A stretch of 64,000 nt of DNA, taken from Cunninghamia lanceolata. Its lineage: Eukaryota > Streptophyta > Pinopsida > Cupressales > Cupressaceae. The notes below the pieces were generated by a model. The model was not told the origin of the DNA. It made no database searches and saw nothing but the letters and a program-made list of their open reading frames with translations. The stretch covers positions 5,394,001 to 5,458,000 of the forward strand of contig BSBN01000829.1 of the NCBI GenBank assembly GCA_027924645.1, written 5' to 3'. Below are positions 49,182 through 57,820 of this stretch, one piece after another; the stretch's first letter is position 1, and the number at the start of each line of letters is the position of its first letter. Made by a program: the position numbers and the translations under genes.

Positions 49182-49240
49182 ATCTCCCACTTGGAGACTA
49201 ATCAAGCTCCACTCCAAACAATCTCCCACTTGGAGACTGA
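49182..49240 (-). promoter_or_regulatory. Copia polypurine tract, duplicated
   Basis: The minus strand reads AAGTGGGAGAT directly before the 3' LTR. A second copy of the same block, AGTCTCCAAGTGGGAGATTG, lies 39 bp upstream (plus-strand 49219-49240). Only the LTR-adjacent copy is positioned to prime plus-strand DNA. Confidence 0.75.
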
Positions 49241-49318
49241 GCCTAGACGACACCGTTGCGCATGCAGCTCCCACTGGAAATAAGCACCCTGGACTCTACT
49301 GTTCTATTTTTATTGGTT

Positions 49319-50299
49319 TTAGTCAAGAAGACCAACCAAAGCTGAAGAGGAGCTTAGCTTCTCCCTTGTCACTGCCTTTGTAAACATATCTGCTGGATTG
49401 TCATCTGTATGTATCTTTGCCAGCTGTAACTGTCCATCATCCAACACTGACCGAATGAAGTGATACCTCAATTGTATGTGTTTGGTCTTTGAATGCAAGG
49501 CAGAATTCTTTGCAAGATGTATGGCACTCTGGCTATCTGTAAACAAATAACTGTTAACCTGTTGTGTGCCCAATTCTTTCATGAAAGATTGCAGCCATAT
49601 CATCTCCTTGCTTGCCTCTATGGCAGCTACATATTCTGCCTCTATGGTGGATAAAGCAACCACCTTTTGTAACCTGGAAATCCAACTCACTGCGGTTCCA
49701 CCTACAGTAAAGACATAACTTGTAGTACTCCGCCTGGTATCAATATCCCCTGCCAAATCTGAGTCTACATAACCTGCTAAATCAGTATTAGAGCCCCCAA
49801 AACATAAGTGTTTATTGGATGTACCTCTCAAATATCTGAGAATCCATTTGACCGCATTCCAATGCTCTAATCCGAGATGACTCATATACCTGCTAACGAC
49901 TCCTACAGCATGTGCAATATCCGGTCGGGTGCATACCATGGCATACATTAAACTTCCTATAGCTGAAGCAAAGGGTACCTTGGAAATTTTCTCTTCCTCC
50001 TCTTGTGTCTTAGGACACATCTCCTTGGTCAATTTCAAATGACTAGGCAAAGGTGTGCTGACAACTTTTGCATTCTCCATGTGGAATCTCTGCAACACCT
50101 TTTCAACATAAGCAGCCTGAGATAGAGTCAATTTTCTGTTCTTCCTATCTCTACAAATTTCATACCAAGGATTTGTTTTACTACCCCCAAATCCTTCATA
50201 TCAAATGACTGTGTTAACTGCTATTTTAACTCTCTTATGTGATCCATGTTAGACCCAGCTACAAGCATGTCATCAACATATAAACATAAAATAATGTAG
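49319..50299 (-). pseudogene. Copia reverse transcriptase C-terminus and RNase H
   Basis: It starts at the junction with the inner element: SYIILCLYVDDMLVAGSNMD, with the YVDD catalytic pair, then a frameshifted piece up to about 50131. The rest is one open frame of 270 codons: QAAYVEKVLQRFHMENAK, PFASAIGSLMYAMVCTRPDI, GYVDSDLAGDIDTRRSTTSY, ALSTIEAEYVAA, FTDSQSAIHLAKN and DNPADMFTKAVTREK. RNase H residues D, E, D are present. The final stop is at 49319, 79 bp before the polypurine region. Confidence 0.9.
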
Positions 50300-50304
50300 C
50301 TGTC
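50300..50304. repeat. Target-site duplication of the inner element, left copy
   Basis: CTGTC (GACAG on the minus strand) against CTATC (GATAG) at 52521-52525, one mismatch. Restoring the site gives an uninterrupted DNDSYII reading of the copia polymerase. Confidence 0.7.
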
Positions 50305-50529
50305 TATTAAGAAATGGTGAGCAAACATACACAAAATTAAACCATTATAGAATAATATAGTATTATCTTCAGATGATTTTACAATGCAGTACATTAGCTT
50401 TTAAAAGCCTTGTTATTCCCGTATATAACTTCTTACGGGAAAGTAACTTCCCAAAACCTAACTTATAAACTAACATTTATTTAATATGCATAAACTAACA
50501 ATGTAATATTATATACTATTATGCCAACA
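50305..50529 (-). repeat. Inner element 3' LTR
   Basis: 225 bp. The right edge ATGCCAACA is followed by the polypurine tract. Confidence 0.88.
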
Positions 50530-50599
50530 TTCCCCTCCTTATTACATTGTTCCCGCAAAAGTACTAGGGGACCCCCCTGAATGCTAACATACTCAACAA

Positions 50600-51130
50600 A
50601 GCTGATTACATAGTATGAATACATATTTTATAGAAGATCTTCTCCCAAAGAACAAATCTTGAACCAAGCAAGGCTCCATCATGCTGTCTCATCTACCCTC
50701 GGAAAGGCGTCACTTCGAGCTGTGTTCTTGAGCTCTTTAGTCCCAAGCTCTCAAATCACAGAGTCTTGAATTATTCGACAATGGCCCCTAAGAGATACGA
50801 CAGATCTCTGCCATGTTGTCTAGTGACCGCGAAAGGGTATAATTCAAGATCATATACTCTTTGAAGCTCGCTGGACAACAATCCATATTGAGCTCAACAC
50901 CAAACCCCAAACCTGTCTCCAAAACAAAATCTTCACAAAACATACATTCTTCAAATCTGTCAGCTCTATCAGCAACAACAAAGAAAAACAACACAACCAA
51001 AACCAAAAATGCTTCTCATGCAAAGCATCATCCCAAAGCGAGAAGCTAACTTGAGATGATGGAAAATCCTCCATCCTTCGATGCCGCCTGCCTCTAATTT
51101 GATGTGGTTACACTTTATCCAACTGATGTT
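50600..51130 (-). other. GC-richer block inside the inner element, possible captured sequence
   Basis: This ~530-bp stretch is richer in GC than the rest of the interior and has two overlapping minus-strand open frames (51074-50850 and 51006-50788). One reads VADRADRFEECMFCEDFVLE, then YMILNYTLSRSLDNMAEIC; the other starts with a true ATG, MEDFPSSQVSFSLWDD. I do not recognise the family. Host-sequence capture is inference. Confidence 0.3.
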
Positions 51131-52283
51131 ACATATGAGCCTTTGAAAACTCTATCAGGTGTAGTATAAATGGCCCCAAGAGCACAACCAATGTTTGATG
51201 TAGCCATGATAAAATAACTCCAATGTTTTCCACCGTATTACTCCAAAGGCAAAAAATAAATTCTTTAAATATTTTAAATGCCCTTAAAAAAAGGAAACTA
51301 CTTATGTCTCCCTTTCATAAAATTAAATATCTTCATAAAAATTCTACTACTTATGTCTCCCCACTTTTCTTTCCTTTTTTTATAAAAATAATACTCTTTA
51401 AAAGATAAAAAATCTCTCCCTTTTTAAAAAGTTTTCTTTTTAACTTTCTCCCAAGAAAGGTAAAAACTTTTCAATGTTTGTTTTAAACTTCATGAAACAT
51501 AAACTTATTTTAATTCTCATGTAAGGTAAAAACTTTTCAATATTTGTTTTAACCTTCATGAAACATAAATTTATTTTACTTCTCACTTATGTCTTTTACC
51601 CATCAACACATCTTTTTTTTTTCTTTTCACATTGGCTCACATTTCATAAAGCATAACATTAATAACATTAATAAATTTTTGTCAATTTTTAAACTCACCC
51701 GAGGAATGTCTTCTATATGCTGCAATAATATATTCACAAGATGTTTCTTTCTTTATATGGGCAAACACTTTAACTGCTTTCACCAAACTTCTGTGCTTGG
51801 CATTCATGTAAATAAACTTGTTTTAACTCCCTGCGTAGTCTTTCAAAATGCCTCATAATGAATGCCAGATGCCTTTGACAAATGCCTCATCAAATCTTCA
51901 AGGCTTCAGAGGAATGTTCAATGATTGACAATAGTTAATGCAACAATTAAAAAAAAAAATGCTTAAATCTAAAAATTGTAGCAGCCAGCATCAAAATTCA
52001 ATACTCCATATTTAAAAATAATGGCACAACTCAGTCAAATTTACTCTTCCAAACATTGGACATCCTTTCAAAAATTTTAATACTTTAATAGTGTGCAGCA
52101 CTTAGAAGTTCAATACCAAAATAAATAGCAAACAAAGAGGATAATACTCTCCCCATAAGCAACCTTCACTTCAATAGTTCTCCTAGTAGACATATCATCC
52201 GCAGCAAACATCTCTCTACGTTGCAGACATAACTGTCTTCTTCAAGACCATTTTTCAATCATAGGCACAGAGATATAATCAAT
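51131..52283. other. Inner element, AT-rich non-coding interior
   Basis: A/T-rich, with a local duplication of AGGTAAAAACTTTTCAAT.TTTGTTTTAA at about 51460 and 51525. No gene. Confidence 0.6.
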
Positions 52284-52295
52284 GCTCTGATACCA
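52284..52295 (-). promoter_or_regulatory. Primer-binding site of the inner element
   Basis: Minus-strand TGGTATCAGAGC, complementary to initiator-Met tRNA, directly next to the LTR. Confidence 0.85.
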
Positions 52296-52520
52296 TATTA
52301 AGAAATGGTGAGCAAACATACACAATATTAAACCATTATAGAATAATATAGTATTGTCTTCAGATAATTTTACAATGCAGTACATTGGCTTTTAAAAGCC
52401 TTGTTATTCCCGTATGTAACTTCTTATGGGAAAGTAACTTCCCAAAACCTAACTTATAAACTAACATTTATTTAATATGCATAAACTAACAATGTAATAT
52501 TATATACTTTTATGCCAACA
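52296..52520 (-). repeat. Inner element 5' LTR
   Basis: 225 bp, the direct-repeat partner of 50305-50529. Confidence 0.88.
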
Positions 52521-52525
52521 CTATC

Positions 52526-53062
52526 ATTATCCAACCTCTTAAAATAAACACAATGGTCAGAATTACACCTGCTATAGCCTCATGCAGCCATAAAACTATC
52601 AAATTTCAAATACCATTGTTGAGGTGCTTGTTTCAGGCCATACAAACTCTTCTTCAATCTGCACACGTGTTTCTCCTTACCTTTGACCTCAAATCCTTGG
52701 GGCTATTCCATATATATCTCCTTCTCCAAATCACCATGGAGAAAGGCAATTTTCACATCTAGCTGTTCCAAATGCAAATCTTTAGCAGCCACAATACTTA
52801 AAACAGTACAAATAGAAGTCATCTTGACAACTGGAGAAAATATCTCATCAAATCCAATGCTCTTTTGCTGTGTAAATCCTTTTACAACTAACCTGGCCTT
52901 AAATCTTTTCTTACCTCCATCTTCCTCTTTTAGCCTGTAAACCCATTTATTTGGTAAAGCCTTTTTACCTGCAGGTAACTTACATAATTCCCAAGTCTGA
53001 TTTTTCAGCAAGGAGTCCATTTCTTCTTTCATAGCATGCTCCCACTGAACCTGTGTATCCAC
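52526..53062 (-). pseudogene. Copia reverse transcriptase, N-terminal part
   Basis: Minus strand: QWEHAMKEEMDSLLKNQTWE, KALPNKWVYRLKEEDGGKKR, FKARLVVKGFTQQKSIGFDE, FSPVVKMTSICTVLSI and LDVKIAFLHGDLEKEIYME, with the first catalytic Asp in LDVK. Then a stop at 52703 and [31 protein letters not shown], ending at the inner-element insertion. It continues at 50299. Confidence 0.9.
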
Positions 53063-54190
53063 CTACATAGCTTCATCATACCCTTCTGGTTAACTAGCAT
53101 CTATTAACAAAATAGAGTACAAAGAGGGAGAAAACCTTTCAGGAGGTCTACTTAGCTTTGTTGACTGTCTAACATTCAGTAGAGTTTGCGGTATGTCTGG
53201 TTGCTGTTGCAGAGCATGAGGAACCACTAGAACATCACTATTTGGAGTATTATCTAGCACCACATAATCTTTTTCTTTCTTCTCATGCTGCTGCAACTAA
53301 TCTTTGTACAACACCTTTTTATTGAAAATAACATCCCTGCTTCTCACAATTTTCTAATTTTCAAAATACCAAAGCCTATAACCAAATTCATTAATGCCAT
53401 ATCTAACACAGGTACATTTTTTGATTTTGCATCCAGCTTGGTTCTATTTTCAAAATCTATATGTGCAAAAGTTTCACAGCTAAAGGTTTTTAGAAAAGAA
53501 TAACTCACCTTCTTACCTGTCCATGCTTCCTCTGGAATACCACAGCCCAAAGGAACCGAAGGACCTCTATTAATTAAATATACAACAGTGTTGACAGCCT
53601 CTGCCTACATATTTAAAGGCAGCCCAACATACAATCTCATAGTCCTTGCATGCTCCATTATTGTCCTATTCATGCATTCAACCACTCCATTTTCCTATGG
53701 AGTCCCTGGAACCGTTTTCTGCCCACGAATTCCATTAAAGGAACAATAATCTTTAAATTCTTTGCTGCAATACTCACCACCATTATCAGATCTAAGATAT
53801 TTTAAGCTTTTACCTGTCTCATTCTCAACCAAGCTTCTCCATTTCTTAAATGTTTCAAATACATCAGATTTCTATCTAAAGAAATAAATCCAGACCTTCC
53901 TAGTTGCATCATCTATGAATGTAACATAATACCGAGAGCCACCAAGAGAAGATACCTGAGCCAGTCCCCATACATCGGTATGCACAAGCTCCAACTTTTT
54001 ATTTTTCTTTTGCTTCCCATCCTTGAGAAAACTGACTCTCTTTTGTTTGCCATACACACAACTTTCACAGAAATTCATATTAATACATTTCAGACTTGGT
54101 AAAACTTTCTTAGAATGAAGTACCTCCATACCTTTTTCACTCATATGCCCAAGTCTGTTATGCCACAGTGTTGTCTCAGAACCTGCAACA
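53063..54190 (-). pseudogene. Copia integrase
   Basis: Minus strand: LWHNRLGHMSEKGM and CESCVYGKQKR form the HHCC zinc finger. The catalytic core has LVHTDVWG and FIDDATRKVWIYF, and the Glu in ENGVVECMNRT. The distal part carries the GKKVSYSFLKTF...AHID segment typical of copia integrase C-termini, then a degraded linker (53090-53296) towards the polymerase. At least seven stops. Confidence 0.88.
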
Positions 54191-54269
54191 ACTTTTCCAG
54201 TCTCTTTCTACAAACCTGCAGCAACTGTTCCTGAACCTATTTATTTTTCCTCTGTGACATCTAAACTAG

Positions 54270-54640
54270 AAGGAATAGTATGACCTGTACAATGATATTA
54301 GGTGCCTACTTTCACACCTTTTGCTACTACTAAGGCACTTTTTGTAACCTTCCAATTTTTATTAGTAAATGTAATAGTGCAACCTTGTTTAGTTAGCTGC
54401 CCTGCTGAAATTAAATTTCTACTAAGCCTTGGAACATGCCTTACCTCTTATAGTAGCCAATGATTCCTATTCTGCAACTTAATCTTGATTCTTCCCTTTC
54501 CAACAATCTGACAGGGTTTGTTATCTCCCAAATAAACCAGCCCAAAATCCCCTTGGACATAATCAAGAAAATAACTTCTATGGGGCGTAGCATGAAATGA
54601 GGCCCCTGAATCTAAAACCCATTAATCATTAGCATTATCT
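54270..54640 (-). pseudogene. Copia protease
   Basis: The minus strand reads VLDSGASFHATP near 54615-54580, containing the aspartic-protease DSGA active site, then YLGDNKPCQIVGKGRIKIKL and VRHVPRLSRNLISAGQL, the usual GxGxI and hydrophobic-loop motifs of copia proteases. Stops interrupt it near 54620 (upstream of DSGA), 54450 and 54300. Confidence 0.8.
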
Positions 54641-54649
54641 AGGGAAAGA

Positions 54650-55494
54650 ATTAAAGCATCATCTTCAGATTTATTACTTACCACATTTGCTTCCTTATTG
54701 CCTTCTTGTTTGTCTCCTTCTTTATTTTTCTAAGACCAGCAATCTTTCTTCAGATGACCTGGTTTTCCACAGTACCAACAATCCTTCTGTCATCTGGTTT
54801 GGGATCTTTTGTCTTTTGATTTTCCTCGTGACTTCCCATGACCTCCAGAACCTTTTCCTCTGTCCTTTGATCTGCCCCTGCTTTCTGCATTCAAAAGACT
54901 GCCTGATTTAGATCCACCTGAGCTTTTCTTACAAATTTTCTCACTCAAAATAACACCAACAACATCATCAAATTTTAGGGTATTTGAACCAGAAACAGAG
55001 TTACTAACTGCCATTACCAAACTGTCCCAGCTTTCAGGTAATGAACATAATATCAAGAGAGCTCTAACTTCTTCATCAAATTTTACATTTACAGAAGTTA
55101 ATTGACTGACAATCATATTAAATTTATTTAAATGATCTATCACAGATCCACCTTCAACCATTTTCAAATTAAACAAACACTTCATGAGAAATACCTTATT
55201 TGAGGTTGAGGGTTTTTCATACAATTTTGCCAAAGCTTTTATTAGACCATCTGTTGTCTTCACTTCCGTTATATTGAATGCCACTGATGGTGCCAGGCAC
55301 AACCAAATGGTTCCCAGTGCCTTTCTGTCAAGAAGATTACAATCCTCATTAGACATTGCTGTCAGTTTCTTGGCTACTCCTTCCAACGGCATCCATAAAT
55401 CCTTTTGATAGAGGTAATCCTCCATCTGCATCTTCCATAACTGATAGTTCTTCCCATTGAATTTATCGACCTTAAATCTACCCTCATCCACCAT
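54650..55494 (-). pseudogene. Copia gag with zinc knuckle
   Basis: True ATG at 55494 (MVDEGRFKVDKFNGKNY). The UBN2-type capsid follows: NYQLWKMQMEDYLYQKDLW, AFNITEVKTTDGLIKALAKL and LNKFNMIVSQL, then a basic Ser/Gly/Arg tail. A TGA at about 54790 interrupts just before the CCHC knuckle CWYCGKPGHLKKDC (54782-54738). Full family length is preserved. Confidence 0.9.
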
Positions 55495-55547
55495 TGCTCC
55501 CACTCAACCGTGAGACTTTCTTGTAGACGATAATCGAACACAACTTG

Positions 55548-55559
55548 GCTCTGATACCA
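55548..55559 (-). promoter_or_regulatory. Copia primer-binding site
   Basis: Minus-strand TGGTATCAGAGC, two bases inside the 5' LTR end (CTAACA-AG-TGG). Confidence 0.9.
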
Positions 55560-55561
55560 CT

Positions 55562-55960
55562 TGTTAGGGTTAGCTGGCAGAAGATATCAATTAAATGCAA
55601 ATAAAAATTAAACAGAGGAATGGAAATACACAGAAATATTAATAGCGAGAGACAAGTTTTAACGTGGTTCACCCAAACTCAGGCTACATCCACCAAACAG
55701 AGAGTCCAATATTATTATCCAGTAAATCAAACTAATTACAATCAACAATCCCTACAACTCAATACCGTTGTAAATGCTACAATACAATATATCAAAACCC
55801 TAACCCTTAGCCGCTTTTATCAAGCCTTTTTGTCAGTTACAAAAAAGGGTTTTCTTATGTCGGTCATAAAAAATAGGATTTTTTATGTCGGCCCTAAAAA
55901 AATTGCGAGGATACATGGCTAGTGTACAGTACTTTCCTGATCAGTCACCACCTACCAATT
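55562..55960 (-). repeat. Copia 5' LTR (399 bp)
   Basis: The direct-repeat partner of 48752-49181. Its outermost two bases are TT on the plus strand instead of the expected CA, so the terminal TG of the element has mutated on this side. Confidence 0.9.
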
Positions 55961-55965
55961 TTGGC
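55961..55965. repeat. Target-site duplication of the copia element, right copy
   Basis: TTGGC, identical to 48747-48751. Confidence 0.8.
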
Positions 55966-56835
55966 CATATCCAACTTGATGAACATAGACCGTTATGAAG
56001 AAGTCACCATGGAATGAATGACCTCAGATGCTACAACCACCCCATCCAGAATTTGCTGGCCTGTCACAAAGCCTCCTTGCTCCTCAGAAATGATGACGGG
56101 CAGGCACTGTTTAAGCCTCTCAGCAATCAATTTCATAATAATCTTGTACACCACATTACAGAGCGCAATAGGTCTAAAGAATTCATGCCTATTAGCACCT
56201 TTCTTTTTAGGAATGAGAACCAGAAAAGTAGCATTTAGGGCCCATAGCATCTGCTTACTATGGAGAGACTCCCGAACAACCTCCAACAAATCCAGCTTCA
56301 CAATATCCCAAAACTCCTAGAAAAATTCAACTGGAAAACTATTAGGGCCAGGAGCTTTCTCTTATTCATCCCAAACACAACCTCCTCCACTTCAAACAAA
56401 GAAATTGGATGAGTAAGAGAATCATTCAAATCATTAGAGATCAAAGAAGGAATGCAAGCAAGGATCATATTCTCGTCAGCCTTAGTAGGAGGTGAGTCTT
56501 CAGTAAAAAGAGTAGAATAAAACTGACGAGCCTCTCTAGGCAATGCCTATTGCGAGGAAATCGACAAACCCTCAGAGTTAACAAGAGAAGAAATATAACA
56601 CTTATTCCAATGCACAGAATGATGGAAGAAAGCAATATTCCTGTCATCCTCTTGAAGCCAATCAATCCTTGCCTTTTGTTTCCAGAAAATCTCCTCACGA
56701 AGCTCCCACTCCTCCACCAATTTCAGAGCCTGGGACTCAGCATGTCCTAGAGCCTCTGAAAATTCCAAATCTCGAATGTGATGAGTAATAATAGCAAGAT
56801 GATCTTGCGCTTCCCTTTTCTTGGCCCGAAGATTG
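55966..56835 (-). pseudogene. LINE 1 reverse transcriptase, N-terminal part
   Basis: Read from about 56830: LEFSEALGHAESQALKLVEEWELREEIFWKQKARIDWLQ and DDRNIAFFHHSVHW, the pre-RT region of plant L1 ORF2; then FYSTLFTEDSPP, a degraded APGP segment, LVLIPKKKGANRHEFFRPIALCNVVYKI, ISEEQGGFVTGQQILD and FIKLDMAK. Frameshift near 56330 and stops near 56545 and 56010. It ends at the copia junction (56-kb side). Confidence 0.85.
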
Positions 56836-56855
56836 CAACTAATTTAATAGTATTT
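56836..56855. repeat. Target-site duplication of LINE 1, right copy
   Basis: Identical 20-mer to 46209-46228, at the truncated 5' end of the LINE. Confidence 0.9.
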
Positions 56856-57109
56856 AACAATAATATGTAGATAGGGAAAATTGAATGTCTTTGTTTTGTT
56901 TGCATCAGTAGCTATCATTCATACTATTTTTATATTTAATGGACCTATCTATTCACTAACATATATGCAATGAGTACAAGGTGTTTTCCAACTTCATAGA
57001 AAACTTAAAATAAATTATGGTATAATCAAAAGAAATAATGGGAATCTATCAAATAATAATTGATATGAGCTTGGAAGGCTAAGGACAAGAATATATAAAT
57101 GAAAGAGAA

Positions 57110-57820
57110 AAAAAAGGAAGGAATGATAGAAGGGAATGGTAGGATACTAAGCAAAATAGAAAAATGGTAGAAATAAATGTGGATCAAGAGGAAGACTTCA
57201 TCCAAAGATGGAGCCAAAAGCATGTGTAAATGACCCCACATATCATTATCTACATAGTTTTCATATACCACAAAATTTTGATCAATGATGGAGACAAGCA
57301 TATGTACAATAGACCCCACATAAATTTAATTTCATGTTTGTCATTTTCAAACATTAAATTTGTGAGAGTGACAAGAATCAATTTTAAAGACACCAAGATT
57401 TTTCATTAAATGGTTTCCACTTTCAATTCCCTAACTTTAATCTCTATTGATAATCAGATATTAAGACATCTCTATTAACCTTTTTTTACCTACCTTCTTA
57501 CCCTTTCCTTTAAATTTGCAAGAGATCAAAAAAATATTTAATACTAATATCACTCCACAGCTAAAGTTGTTTATCAAGACTCAAAGTAGAAAATATTTTC
57601 TTGAGATTTTCACAAATCAAGATCTAACTTCTAGATTAAATACTTCTATATGATTAAAGAGCCCTACCAAATGCATGTCAAAATATGTCATAGTAAAATT
57701 ATTAAGTGACATGGTAGAATTTGAAAAGTAAAAGAGAAGACATGGTGATGGAATCTTCTCTTCAATCTTGACTCTATATCTACATGTTGGAGTCTAGTTA
57801 TTATGCATTTCTAATGGGAT
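57110..57820 (-). other. Relic of a TNL-type upstream region
   Basis: 57110-57190 (ATGATAGAAGGGAATGGTA, then GGTAGAAATAA) and 57305-57425 (GACCCCACATAAATTTA, TCATTTTCAAACATTAAATT, ATCAATTTTAAAGACACC, TTTCCACTTTCAATT) match the TNL upstream block at 21080-21150 and 20900-21015, same orientation and spacing order. No TIR exon follows on the minus strand before the LINE insertion. It is probably the promoter end of a lost TNL paralogue. Confidence 0.45.

Larger units (their letters stand above)
50305..52520 (-). mobile_element. Inner non-autonomous LTR element (2.2 kb, 225-bp LTRs)
   Basis: Direct repeats 50305-50529 and 52296-52520 (225 bp each, about 7 mismatches by eye) start TGTTGGCAT on the minus strand and end CTTAATA. 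A primer site TGGTATCAGAGC (52284-52295) and a polypurine tract AAGGAGGGGAA (50530-50540) lie immediately inside. The 1.75-kb interior has no gag or pol. It is therefore a TRIM- or small-LARD-like element, mobilised in trans. It is inserted in the copia reverse transcriptase just before YVDD. Confidence 0.88.
48752..55960 (-). mobile_element. Ty1/copia retrotransposon, complete but degenerate (7.2 kb)
   Basis: It has two LTRs, an initiator-Met primer site, a polypurine tract, and gag, protease, integrase, reverse transcriptase and RNase H in copia order on the minus strand. Flanked by the 5-bp duplication TTGGC. Stops occur in every domain. By eye the LTRs differ at about 25 of ~398 aligned bases plus a ~31-bp indel. 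A smaller LTR element is inserted in the reverse transcriptase. Confidence 0.92.
46229..56835 (-). mobile_element. LINE 1: 5'-truncated L1-type LINE, split by a copia insertion
   Basis: A minus-strand LINE bounded by a perfect 20-bp target-site duplication. Its 3' end is at 46229 with a short A-run. Taking out the copia element and its duplication (about 7.2 kb) leaves about 3.4 kb, so the endonuclease domain and ORF1 are missing and the copy is a typical dead-on-arrival LINE. The copia insertion lies between the codons for KLDMAK and AYDRV, within the reverse-transcriptase motif carrying the first catalytic Asp. Confidence 0.9.
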
